Shown: positions 44,425 to 52,125 of the stretch, in pieces | Numbering within the stretch: the stretch's first letter is position 1 | How the letters are laid out: the number at the start of each line of letters is the position of its first letter | Source: Cystobacter ferrugineus | GTDB lineage: Bacteria > Myxococcota > Myxococcia > Myxococcales > Myxococcaceae | Length of the DNA: 64,000 bases | Reading direction: 5' to 3' | Assembly: GCF_001887355.1 (NCBI RefSeq) | Contig: NZ_MPIN01000004.1 | Location: 411,733-475,732, forward strand | The notes under the pieces: model-generated | The model's input: the letters and a program-made list of their open reading frames with translations, nothing else | What the model was told of the DNA's origin: nothing | Database searches by the model: none | Translations under genes and position numbers: made by a program

Positions 44425-45204
44425 ATGAAGACGACGACCGACTTGCCAGATGTTCAGCCACGGCCTGGCAGTACCTCCACCTCGTCAGGCCGGACCCTGG
44501 GCCGGAAGTGGTGGCAACGCCCCTGGATTGCTCCGCTGGCGATCCTCTCGATCATCTTCGTGGCGTTCTCGCTGCCGCCCTATCTGTCGCTGAACCCGGA
44601 ACGCTCCCGGGTACCGCCGCCGGATGACTTCGCGGCGTATTACCCGTTCCTGGTCGTGCACGTGCTCTTCGGCGCGGTGGCGCTGCTGACCACCTGGTTG
44701 CAGGTGTGGCCATGGTTCCGCCAGCGCCATCCGGTCGCCCACCGGCGCATCGGCCGGGTGTACGTCTTCGGTGGAGTGCTCCCCGCCGGACTCACGGGCC
44801 TGGTGATTGGCGTGTTCACGCCATTTGGCCCGGTGGCCCGGATGAGCACCGTCCTGCTGTCTCTGCTCTGGCTGGGCTTCACGGTCATCGGGTACCAGAG
44901 GGCGAGGCAGCGCTGGTATGTCGAGCACCGCCGGTGGATGATCCGCAGCTTCGCGCTCACCGCGTCGATCATCACCAACCGGTTCTGGGGGGTGATCGCA
45001 TACCTCGTCCTCTCGCCGCATTTGGAGACGACCTTCGAGGGCAGCGAGAAGATGCTTTCCTGGACCATCGCCGGCTTGTCCACCTGGTTGGGTTGGGTGG
45101 TGCCGCTGCTCATCGCCGAGTGGTGGTTGGAGCGCGGTGAGTCCGCCAGGCACGGCGCCCGGCTCCCGGCCACCATGGGCCGACACTCCATGGGGCCGGC
45201 GTAA
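44425..45204 (+). CDS. DUF2306 membrane protein
   Basis: A 259-residue membrane protein with about six TMs: WIAPLAILSIIFVAFSLPPY, VVHVLFGAVALLTTWLQV, VFGGVLPAGLTGLVIGVF, MSTVLLSLLWLGFTVI and two more. DUF2306 features HPVAHRRIGRVYV and WYVEHRRWMIRSFALTASII carry conserved histidines, reminiscent of haem- or quinone-site ligands, but function is not established. ATG 44425 follows GGGAG. It is divergent from the TetR gene and presumably repressed by it. Confidence 0.85.
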   Translation: MKTTTDLPDVQPRPGSTSTSSGRTLGRKWWQRPWIAPLAILSIIFVAFSLPPYLSLNPERSRVPPPDDFAAYYPFLVVHVLFGAVALLTTWLQVWPWFRQRHPVAHRRIGRVYVFGGVLPAGLTGLVIGVFTPFGPVARMSTVLLSLLWLGFTVIGYQRARQRWYVEHRRWMIRSFALTASIITNRFWGVIAYLVLSPHLETTFEGSEKMLSWTIAGLSTWLGWVVPLLIAEWWLERGESARHGARLPATMGRHSMGPA

Positions 45205-45274
45205 GCTCACGAGGTACTCCCTCACGGTGGCGGAGGGGCGCAGGTGCCCGCTGGCGTGGCCGCGCCGTATCGGC

Positions 45275-46468
45275 TCAGCGCATCGACATCTCACCGTACT
45301 CCCAGGACCACGGCACGCCGGTCTCGCCGAGCAACTGCCTCACCAGCCCTGGAAACAGGGCCTCGGCCTTCACATCGTTGGCCAGCAGCACGACGCAGGC
45401 GCGGCGGCGCTCGACGCAGACCCAGGTGTTGCCGGTGGTGTCGTCATGGCCGCCCTTGAAGAAGCCGCGGCCCTGCGGGCCGTCGAAGACGATCACGCCC
45501 AGGCCGGCGGCGAGGTCCGGGCGCCGTTGTGCCGGCGCCAGTTCTGGCTGGAGGCTGGGGAACTGGGTCGCGGTGGTGATTGGCCATTGGGCGCGAACCA
45601 TCTCCGCGCGGCTGCGCGCCGACAGGCCCTCGCCGCGCATGAAGCCAGCGGCGAAGCGGGCGAAGTCCTCGAGGGTGGTGTCCATCGAGCCGGCGGCGCG
45701 CACCTTGCCGCGCTCGTCGTGCGGTTGCCACTGGCGGTCCTCGGTGATGCCGTCGGCGAGATTGGCCGCGAAATCCGGCCGCCACATCATGCTGGTGTTG
45801 TGCATGCCGAAGCGGTCGAACACGCGTCGTTGCATCTCTTGGCCAAGGTCCAGGCCGAGGCCCTTCTCCAGTACGAACTGCAGCAGGATCAGACCCTCGC
45901 CGGAATAGGCGTAGCGGCTGCCCGGATCGAAGTGGAAGCGCAGCTTGCCGTCCGGCTCCAGGAAGGCGAAGTTGGCGAAGCCGGACCGGTGGCTCAGCAG
46001 GATGCGTGGCGTCAGGTCCTTCCAGCGCGGATCCTCCCTCAGGTCGGGCCAGGGGCCGGAGCGCGGGTCGCGTGGATGGTCCGGCAGCGGGCGATCCAGG
46101 TATCGCGCGATGGAGGCGTCCAGGTCGATGCGGCCCTCGTCCACGAGCTGCATCACGGTGTAGGCGAACACGGCCTTGGTCAGTGAGGCGCCGTACATCA
46201 CGGTCTCGGTCCGCAGCGGCTCGCCGGCGGCGTTGCGCTGGCCGTAGCTGCGGACCGTCTTCACCTGGCCGTCCTCGATGAAGGCCAGCGCCAGCCCCTT
46301 GAGCTCGCCCGAGGCGATGGCGGCCCGCACGCGGGCATCGGCCGCCTCGATGTCCGGCGACAGGGTGGGCGACGGGGACGGCGGCGTGTGGACTGCTGGG
46401 GCGCAGCCCGCGAGGGCTCCGAGCAGCGCGAGGGTGGTCCAGCGTATGGGCATGGGCTGCAATCTCAT
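45275..46468 (-). CDS. Serine hydrolase, beta-lactamase/class C family lipoprotein
   Basis: A 397-residue lipoprotein (signal ending LLGALAGC, Cys about 22) of the beta-lactamase-related serine hydrolase family. SxxK nucleophile motif is YGASLTKAV; the second motif appears as YAYSGEGL (YxN replaced by YSG), and LLSHRSGF is a typical family element. The third-motif region is FKGGHDDTTGNTW. Such enzymes are esterases, DD-peptidases or beta-lactamase-like proteins. The start may be ATG 46468 or 46453; both keep the signal. A 37-bp remnant of an immunity gene lies directly upstream at 46471-46507. Confidence 0.87.
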   Translation of the reverse strand: MRLQPMPIRWTTLALLGALAGCAPAVHTPPSPSPTLSPDIEAADARVRAAIASGELKGLALAFIEDGQVKTVRSYGQRNAAGEPLRTETVMYGASLTKAVFAYTVMQLVDEGRIDLDASIARYLDRPLPDHPRDPRSGPWPDLREDPRWKDLTPRILLSHRSGFANFAFLEPDGKLRFHFDPGSRYAYSGEGLILLQFVLEKGLGLDLGQEMQRRVFDRFGMHNTSMMWRPDFAANLADGITEDRQWQPHDERGKVRAAGSMDTTLEDFARFAAGFMRGEGLSARSRAEMVRAQWPITTATQFPSLQPELAPAQRRPDLAAGLGVIVFDGPQGRGFFKGGHDDTTGNTWVCVERRRACVVLLANDVKAEALFPGLVRQLLGETGVPWSWEYGEMSMR

Positions 46469-46470
46469 CA

Positions 46471-46507
46471 CGGCGCTGCCCGTGGCGAAGAAGGGAATGT
46501 TGTTGTG
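46471..46507 (-). pseudogene. Fragment of a DUF4265 immunity gene
   Basis: On the minus strand this encodes NNIPFFATGSAV, which matches LDNIPFFATGIAV in the intact DUF4265 gene at 49690-50145. At DNA level 46471-46507 agrees with 49983-50019 at 32 of 37 positions, including a 19-bp exact run. No other part of the gene is present. Confidence 0.6.
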
Positions 46508-46545
46508 CCCCGTGCCACCTCCCCCAGCCGTAGACCCGGGCCCGC

Positions 46546-46917
46546 TCAGGGCTCGGTCCACACCGCGAGCTCGTTGCCGCTCGGGTCCGTGAAGTGGAAG
46601 CGCCGGCCACCGGGGAAGGAGAAGGGGTCCTTCACGATGCGGCCACCCGCCTGGCGTACCCGCGCGAGGCTCGCCTCCAGGTCGCGCGAGTAGATGACGA
46701 GCAGCGCGCCCCCCGGCGAGATGGACGGCGCCTTGAAGAAGCCTCCGTTCATCCGGCCATCCTGGAAGCTCGTGTACTCGGGGCCGTAGTCCTCGAAGTG
46801 CCAGCCGAAGACGGTGGTGTAGAACTGTTTGGTGGCGGCGATGTCCGTGGCGGGCAGCTCGAGGTAGTCGACGCGGTGGTGGTGCTGGGCCTGGGTCTGT
46901 GAAGAGGAAGAGGACAT
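46546..46917 (-). CDS. VOC (glyoxalase-like) family protein
   Basis: A 123-residue single-domain vicinal-oxygen-chelate protein: VDYLELPATDIAATKQFYTT, VFGWHFEDYGPEYTSF, LLVIYSRDLEASLARVRQAG, and a C-terminal FHFTDPSGNELAVW with the usual metal-ligand Glu. Fe/Mn/Ni-dependent lyase, dioxygenase or binding activity is possible; the substrate is unknown. It lies between an AraC regulator and the serine hydrolase, all on the minus strand, and starts 12 bp after the AraC stop. Confidence 0.9.
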   Translation of the reverse strand: MSSSSSQTQAQHHHRVDYLELPATDIAATKQFYTTVFGWHFEDYGPEYTSFQDGRMNGGFFKAPSISPGGALLVIYSRDLEASLARVRQAGGRIVKDPFSFPGGRRFHFTDPSGNELAVWTEP

Positions 46918-46929
46918 GGGCCGCGCACT

Positions 46930-47742
46930 CTAGGCACCCGGGATCCGGGCGGCTTGTACGAATCCGACACCGGCCCGCTCACGCGCATACGCCCCTGGGG
47001 ACAGCCCCGTGAGGGCGCGGAACTCCCGCCCCAGGTGGGCTTGATCATAGTACCCGGCGGCCAGGGCCAGCTCGGCTCCTCCGGCGTCCGGCCATCGCTC
47101 GATCAGCTCCGTGGCGTGCTGCATGCGCGCGATGCGGCAGAGTACCTTGGGGGACAGGCCCACCGCCGCGCGGAAGCGGCGCTCGAGCTGACGGGCTCCC
47201 ACCCCCAGCCGCTCCTCCAGGGACTGGACCCGGAGTTGCCCCCGCGCCGCGTGGATGAGCCCCACCGCGTGGGCGAGGGCCTCGTCGCGCACAGCGGGCA
47301 CGCGCCGCTCCAACAGCAGCGTGTCCAGCAGGGCCAGACGCGCCTGGACTCCCCGGGCCTCCACCAGGCGCTCCACCCACTCGCGCGCCTCGCGGGGCCA
47401 GAGCGCCTCCAGCGCGAGGTCTCCGTCCGTGAGTACATCCAGCCCGAAGCGCAGGAAGGGGTGGGCCCCTCCGGGCAGGAAGCGGATGCCGAGCGAGCAC
47501 ACCTCGCCCAGGAGCGGCACCACCTCCGCGTGCTGCATCGCCCCCACCACCCGAGGGCCCTTCCGGGAGGAGCCCAGCTCCACCAGTACATCGATGCACC
47601 CATCCGGCAGCACCCGGTGGCCTCGCGGCGAGGCCACGTACCCGGTCAACGCCCAGTAGCACTGGACGAAGGGCGCGAGCGCGGCGCACGGAGGGCGCTC
47701 GACGTACCCCGGCCCAGGCCCCGTCACGGCTGAAGCTGACAC
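46930..47742 (-). CDS. AraC-family transcriptional regulator
   Basis: A 270-residue regulator with an N-terminal DUF6597-like domain (APFVQCYWALTGYVASPRGH, RVLPDGCIDVLVELG, IRFLPGGAHPFLRFG) and C-terminal double helix-turn-helix (VQSLEERLGVGARQLERRF, GAELALAAGYYDQAHLGREF, ALTGLSPGAYARER). Start at ATG 47742. It is 12 bp upstream of the VOC gene and is probably co-transcribed with it. Its overall build matches the regulator at 42555-43373. Confidence 0.9.
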   Translation of the reverse strand: MSASAVTGPGPGYVERPPCAALAPFVQCYWALTGYVASPRGHRVLPDGCIDVLVELGSSRKGPRVVGAMQHAEVVPLLGEVCSLGIRFLPGGAHPFLRFGLDVLTDGDLALEALWPREAREWVERLVEARGVQARLALLDTLLLERRVPAVRDEALAHAVGLIHAARGQLRVQSLEERLGVGARQLERRFRAAVGLSPKVLCRIARMQHATELIERWPDAGGAELALAAGYYDQAHLGREFRALTGLSPGAYARERAGVGFVQAARIPGA

Positions 47743-47849
47743 CATGGGCCCTACCTGACTACGGCTCCCAGCGGAGCGCAACCACGGCGGGAGTACGCAG
47801 CCGTCCCTGGGTGTTCATCTTACGCCTCGAGGGACTCGGCTCGGAGCAT

Positions 47850-47879
47850 GGCGGCGACGGCCGACGGGTCGGCGCCGCC
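47850..47879 (-). terminator. Hairpin downstream of the Cys-rich peptide gene
   Basis: Minus strand GGCGGCG-CCGAC-CC-GTCGG-CCGT-CGCCGCC: an outer 7-bp and an inner 5-bp stem, starting 9 bases after the stop codon of 47888-48106. Very G/C-rich, with no T-run, so it is more likely Rho-assisted. Confidence 0.45.
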
Positions 47880-47887
47880 TCCGACAC

Positions 47888-48106
47888 TTACTGCGGGCAG
47901 GCGTCGAGCACGCAGCCGCGCCACTGCCGATCACAAATGGTCTGGCTGTTGCCGGAGGCGAGACATTCCAGACGCACGTCCTCGCAATAAACGCCGCCTG
48001 AGCAGACGATCAGATCGTCCCACGCCGCGGTGGCCCCGAACGCCGCGGTGGCCCCGAAAGAGATGCCGAACGCGGCCAGAGACACGGTGAGCAGCTTGAT
48101 CTTCAC
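47888..48106 (-). CDS. Small secreted cysteine-rich peptide
   Basis: A 72-residue product from GTG 48106, with a near-perfect AAGGAGAG 7-8 bases upstream. The first ~28 residues are a Sec signal (VKIKLLTVSLAAFGISFGAT, ending in a duplicated GATAAFGATAAW). The mature ~45 residues hold six cysteines spaced C-x4-C-x6-C-x8-C-x6-C-x4-C (IVCSGGVYC, LECLASGNSQTICDRQWRGC, LDACPQ), enough for three disulfides. No family was recognised. A 15-bp tandem repeat in the DNA made the doubled GATAA. Possibly a toxin-like or signalling peptide; purely inferred. Confidence 0.75.
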   Translation of the reverse strand: MKIKLLTVSLAAFGISFGATAAFGATAAWDDLIVCSGGVYCEDVRLECLASGNSQTICDRQWRGCVLDACPQ

Positions 48107-48269
48107 TCGAACTCTCCTTTTCGATGGTGGGATCAGCACCAACATCATTGATGCTCCTCGCGGAGCCGGACCACGTTACGCGTTGACGGCCGCCGCGGTC
48201 CAGGGACTCCTGGCCGCCGAACCGGACACCACCCGTGAACAAGGGGCCTCGCCGTCCGTTCCTCAGGGG

Positions 48270-48932
48270 CTAGGAAGGAGGGCACATGCCGCGCGTCTCA
48301 ATCCATCGCAGGAACTTCGCCAGGTCCTCCACATGGAACGACGCGGAGGCCGCGGCCTGCTTCCGCCCCCGCAGGATTTGTACGGTCGGTATTCCCAGTT
48401 TGTTCCCGGCGTCTATCTCCGAATGGGGATTGTCTCCCAGAACGACGACCTCGTCTGGTCTCAATTGATAGGCTTCGAGGAGTTCGCGGAAGATCGCCTG
48501 CTTCCCTCTGCGCCCGGGTTCATCGAGGGCATCGACGATGATGCGGTCGAAGTAATGAGCAATCCCAAGACACTCCAATTTGCTCTCTTGCAGGCGCCGG
48601 AATCCCGTCGTGACGAGGATGCGCAACCCGGGAACCTGTCCAATGACTTGAATGTCAGGATAGGGCATCAGCTCGCAGCTCAAGCGGAATCCCGTGAACA
48701 GAGCTCCGACCCTGACCAGGACTTCCGCCGAGAGACCATGGAGCCTGGCGATCTCGTCGAGAGGACGATCCCATACCTTGTCCATGATATCGGCGATCTG
48801 CGCTGCCTTCAACTCACCGCAACCCTCGAGAACATCCCGCAGCGCGGAGAGCATCGGTCTGGCTACTTCTTCGGGAACGCTCCGCGCCGGAAACAGCGTA
48901 TCGTCCAGGTCATAGAACACTGCTTTCAACAT
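48270..48932 (-). CDS. HAD-superfamily phosphatase-like hydrolase
   Basis: A 220-residue HAD hydrolase. Motif I AVFYDLDDTLFPA carries the two catalytic Asp; motif II is RILVTTGF, motif III includes GRRGKQAIF, and motif IV is VVVLGDNPHSEIDAGNKLG. A helical cap lies between motifs I and II. Size and motif IV fit the haloacid dehalogenase/phosphoglycolate phosphatase-like class. Start ATG 48932 follows AGGGATGAT. The substrate cannot be predicted. Confidence 0.9.
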   Translation of the reverse strand: MLKAVFYDLDDTLFPARSVPEEVARPMLSALRDVLEGCGELKAAQIADIMDKVWDRPLDEIARLHGLSAEVLVRVGALFTGFRLSCELMPYPDIQVIGQVPGLRILVTTGFRRLQESKLECLGIAHYFDRIIVDALDEPGRRGKQAIFRELLEAYQLRPDEVVVLGDNPHSEIDAGNKLGIPTVQILRGRKQAAASASFHVEDLAKFLRWIETRGMCPPS

Positions 48933-48983
48933 ATCATCCCTTCATGAATGCCTGAGGGGGATGGGGGGAGTAGACCTGGAGAA

Positions 48984-49011
48984 GGTGTCGAAGGACTCGA
49001 GCTTCGACACC
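48984..49011 (-). terminator. Hairpin downstream of the secreted protein gene
   Basis: GGTGTCGAAG-gactcgag-CTTCGACACC is a perfect 10-bp stem with an 8-base loop, 34 bases after the stop codon of 49046-49546. It is followed on the minus strand by TTCTCC rather than a T-run. Confidence 0.6.
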
Positions 49012-49045
49012 CTCTCGAGCGAACTGGGCGGAGGAAAGCGCGGGA

Positions 49046-49546
49046 CTACCCGGCCTGCGAGCACGCATTCAAATCCACGTCGCTGTATACTCCCTTGTTG
49101 AACATATAGGATTCGATGAAGTCATGGTAACGGCTCACGATCCGGGTGATGTACACTTCGAGCCCCGCGGACGGCGTCCCCGCGACACCCAGGGCCACGG
49201 CTTCGAAAGCGAAGTCACCGGTTCGTGGATTGTTCACCACGGAGACCAGACCATAGGTGAAGTGACACCCCCCCACGACATCCGACCCCGACACGCGTAC
49301 ACGCGAGCCATCCGGACACGCCGCGGGCAGGTATCCCGCCGCGAGCACATCCGTCAGATTGACCGCGTAGGCATTGTTCTGCGCCAGGATGGACTGTTGC
49401 GTCTCGACCAGTGCTTTCAACTCACGAATGGCCTCGCATTCGAGGCTTCCGCTGTTGACCGATGGGTTCTCCGCCAGCGCGGGGAGCGCCCACGAGAAAG
49501 ACAAACCGACGACCACGGAAAGCGAGTGCATTGCGCTACGTCGCAT
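49046..49546 (-). CDS. Secreted protein of unknown function
   Basis: A 166-residue exported protein: signal peptide MRRSAMHSLSVVVGLSFSWA with cleavage near ALA-ENP. The mature chain has a helix SLECEAIRELKALVETQQSI, four cysteines, a beta-like VRVSGSDVVGGCHFTYGLVS and a C-terminal helix SRYHDFIESYMFNKG. Alternation of an N-terminal helix with a beta sheet faintly resembles pilin-like folds, but it has no prepilin cleavage motif. Start ATG 49546 has AGGGAGG upstream. No family recognised. Confidence 0.72.
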   Translation of the reverse strand: MRRSAMHSLSVVVGLSFSWALPALAENPSVNSGSLECEAIRELKALVETQQSILAQNNAYAVNLTDVLAAGYLPAACPDGSRVRVSGSDVVGGCHFTYGLVSVVNNPRTGDFAFEAVALGVAGTPSAGLEVYITRIVSRYHDFIESYMFNKGVYSDVDLNACSQAG

Positions 49547-49689
49547 GGAGTTCCTCCCTTTTTTGTTCACGATCGTATTACTGCCATCCTCGCGATGCTG
49601 CCATCCCCTGGTCGGGGGGGATGCGTCTCCCCAAATCGGGGGAGGAAGAACCATCGAGAGTCGAAGGGGGATGGAGGGAACCCGGACGG

Positions 49690-50145
49690 TCAGGACCGTG
49701 CCAGGCAGGCCTCTTCGTAGTCCCAGCGGTCCTGCTCGCGGCCTGTATCCAACACCCGTTTCAATTCATCCCATGAGACGGATGGAGGAACATCGATGGC
49801 AATCAGACCTCGCAGGTGGCTCTGTTCCGTCGAGCAGCCCAGTTGCTTGAAGGTTTCACGTGCCTCGGGAACTTCGTCGTGATTGTATACGACGACACGG
49901 AACGTGCTGTGTCCCGATGGGTGGACGACCTCCTTGTAGAGAAGCTGCTCAGCCTCCGGCTCCGCCAAGACGATGTCATCCACGGCAATGCCCGTAGCGA
50001 AGAAGGGAATGTTGTCGAGCTTGTAGAGAGCCTCACCTACCTTGATGGCCCAGAGCGTTTCCGCACTGACGGGAGGGTATCCATCCTCATCTTGCTCGAG
50101 ACGGAAGAGGATTTTGACGTGTTGAGCGGTTGATGTCCCTGTCAT
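49690..50145 (-). CDS. DUF4265 protein, probable immunity partner of HNH toxin
   Basis: A 151-residue soluble protein of the DUF4265 family: KILFRLEQDEDGYPPVSAET, LWAIKVGEALYKLDNIPFF, VVYNHDEVPEARETFKQLGC. In myxobacteria this family is found next to HNH-type toxins and is inferred to neutralise them. It starts 12 bp after the HNH reading frame here, in the same direction. A second fragment of this family is at 46471-46507. The immunity role is by association. Confidence 0.75.
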   Translation of the reverse strand: MTGTSTAQHVKILFRLEQDEDGYPPVSAETLWAIKVGEALYKLDNIPFFATGIAVDDIVLAEPEAEQLLYKEVVHPSGHSTFRVVVYNHDEVPEARETFKQLGCSTEQSHLRGLIAIDVPPSVSWDELKRVLDTGREQDRWDYEEACLARS

Positions 50146-50157
50146 GATGCATGCGGC

Positions 50158-50592
50158 TCACGGAGCTTTGTTGCTCTTCTTGATGTTGCAATCCCTACAG
50201 AGAACCTGGCCGTTGGCTGGCTCGCCCTCGCCTCCTTTTGCCCGTGGGATGACGTGATCGACCTGGGTCTCGTTCTTGGGCGGAGTGACACCCTGTTGAT
50301 GCTGTTCTGCGGGAACGGTTTCCACACCACAGCTTTCACATCGATTCTTTCCGTCATTCTTTTCGGCGTTCTCCTTCTTGACCATCGCCTTCCCCTTCTA
50401 GGTGAAAGGCATTCCCGCACGCTTGCCAGCCAGCACGCTGTCCTGAGGATCATCTGGGGCGATGACGGTGCGAAGCCCGTCGGCCGGTTGCGTCTCAACA
50501 GCCTCCGGCGGAGGAGGGTCGAACCTGCTTGCCGCCCCCTGCGTTCCAATCAAGAGGGGAATGAATACCATCAGGGAGTGGAGCCATCGCAT
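50158..50592 (-). pseudogene. HNH-endonuclease toxin gene interrupted by an in-frame TAG
   Basis: From ATG 50592 a signal-like MRWLHSLMVFIPLLIGTQGA leads into a linker and GKRAGMPFT, then TAG at 50398-50400; with no frame change the reading continues KGKAMVKKENAEKNDGKNRC to the HNH domain ending at 50158. The nuclease part has CESCG, TQVDHVIPRAKGGEG and NGQVLCRDCN, so all Cys/His/Asp positions of an HNH zinc finger appear intact. The stop lies inside the segment that normally joins linker and nuclease, so this looks like one gene with a nonsense mutation. ATG 50385 after AGGGGAAGG could still start a 75-residue nuclease without signal peptide. Confidence 0.75.
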
Positions 50593-51201
50593 GCCCGCAT
50601 CTTGAACGATGGTGACGTGCGCGGACAACGAGGTTCGACTTGTCAAGGTGACGGTGCGTCGAGCGGTACGCCCTGACCCCGCTTCTCCTGGAATGACCCG
50701 CGCCCTCTCTCCGGTAGAGGGAGCATGGGCGACCCGGAGCGGAACGTCAGCGCCGGTCGGGCGGGGCCAGGATGTGGCGCGGCATCGGGTGGCCGTTTGC
50801 GCTCCCCCTGTATCAGGCCCCGTGTCGGTGGATTGAGCGGTACACGCTACGGATGGGGTCATGGCGCGAGGTGTCATTCCCCGGCGGCAGGCTCTGGGGG
50901 TGACTCCTCAAGGCCTTCCGGAGCGCCCGGGGCAACCGGCCCTCGAACTGGAGTTCCATCCGCACCGCGCGATTCCGGGCCGTCGCCAGCAGTCGTCATG
51001 CCCCGGCTTCCCGTGCAGTGTCCTTCGGAGGAACCAACGTCCTCTGGAGTATGAGTCTCGGTGCGACCACCTCTGTGCTACCGCCCCCGTGCGGGGAGGG
51101 ATACATATCCCACCCTCAAGGTCGTCGTCATGGAGATGAGCCTCACATTCCACCTCACGGGCTGCCCTCGCTCAAGCTCCCCTGGGACAGCTCGTAGTGG
51201 A
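50593..51201. other. 609-bp region between the toxin and DUF2381 genes
   Basis: No gene is supported; several short frames lack ribosome sites and domain features. A hairpin CCCTCT-ctccggt-AGAGGG lies at 50703-50721, and TTGACA occurs on the minus strand at about 50635-50640, upstream of the toxin start, but no matching -10 is present. The toxin promoter and the DUF2381 3' region must both be here. Confidence 0.4.
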
Positions 51202-52101
51202 TCAGGGCAGGGGAAGGTTCGCCATGGTGATGGAGCGCGGTCCTTCTTCGGTCAGCGTCAGTGTTAGAGCCTCGAGCAGAGTTCCCGGAGCGGCCCTTGC
51301 CTCGACGAAGATGACCCTTGTCGCTCCGGGATCGATGGCCTGCGGGGGATCGAAGCGGATGCCCTCCAACGTCTGTCCCTGGTTCGCCACCAGCAAGGCT
51401 TTCTCCACCTTCCAGGGGTCGGTTCCGCTGTTCTTGATGGAGACCTGCACGGCCACGCTGTAGAACGAGCGGAACACCGTTCCCTCCATGATGGTGAGAG
51501 AGTCCTCCGCGTTCCACGCCGTATCCACACCGAGCGCCTTCGCGGCGATCCCCTGACGACCCAGTTCTCCGTTGAGGTAGACCCTCAACAGTCCGCCAGG
51601 CGCGTTCAACTGGCCATGCAAGGACTGGTTCTCTTCGCCCAGACGTTGATTCTTCGCCCGTTGCTCCTCGAGTTCCTGCCAGAGCGAGGCCCGGGAGCGA
51701 CCGTCATGGAAGACATCGACCTGGTGGGTCACCTGACCTGGATGCGCGACCAGCATGAAGGTCACCCCTTGCTCGGGCGGATCTTTCTCGAAGCGTACCG
51801 TGAGTCTCAGCCGTTCCCCGGGAGCCAGATCCGGTGGTGGCACGAAGCTGATGCTGTCCCGTCCCCGGAGCACCTTGCCGAAACGGACTTCTTCTTCCAG
51901 ATCGACCGAAGCCGGTTGATCGAAGACAAATCCCGTCAGGCCGCCGGAAGCGATGCAGATCTCCTGTATTCTCGCGGCGGACCGTACAGACAAATCAATG
52001 CGTTGTCTGTCTGCACAGGTTGGCCGGGGAGTCGGCATCGCCTCGGGAGTCGCTTGCCTCAGCACCAGGGTCAATAGAAGATACAGGGGGGCGGGGTGCA
52101 T
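51202..52101 (-). CDS. DUF2381 / TIGR02268 family secreted protein
   Basis: A 299-residue exported protein of the Myxococcales-restricted TIGR02268 (DUF2381) family. After a short N-terminal signal (PLYLLLTLVLRQATPEA) come RIDLSVRSAARIQEICIASG, LTVRFEKDPPEQGVTFMLV, a Glu/Gln-rich coiled coil at about 150-170 (LWQELEEQRAKNQRLGEENQ) and a beta-rich end with WKVEKALLVANQGQTLEGIR. Partner kinases of this family are commonly adjacent, as here 24 bp upstream. Function unknown; a periplasmic sensing element for the kinase is an inference. Confidence 0.87.
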   Translation of the reverse strand: MHPAPLYLLLTLVLRQATPEAMPTPRPTCADRQRIDLSVRSAARIQEICIASGGLTGFVFDQPASVDLEEEVRFGKVLRGRDSISFVPPPDLAPGERLRLTVRFEKDPPEQGVTFMLVAHPGQVTHQVDVFHDGRSRASLWQELEEQRAKNQRLGEENQSLHGQLNAPGGLLRVYLNGELGRQGIAAKALGVDTAWNAEDSLTIMEGTVFRSFYSVAVQVSIKNSGTDPWKVEKALLVANQGQTLEGIRFDPPQAIDPGATRVIFVEARAAPGTLLEALTLTLTEEGPRSITMANLPLP

Positions 52102-52125
52102 GGATGGCGGAACTCCAGGGGACTG

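Noticed and set aside
50861-51153. Short overlapping open frames between the toxin and DUF2381 genes
   Set aside because: No ribosome site, no domain and unstable codon bias on either strand; treated as intergenic.
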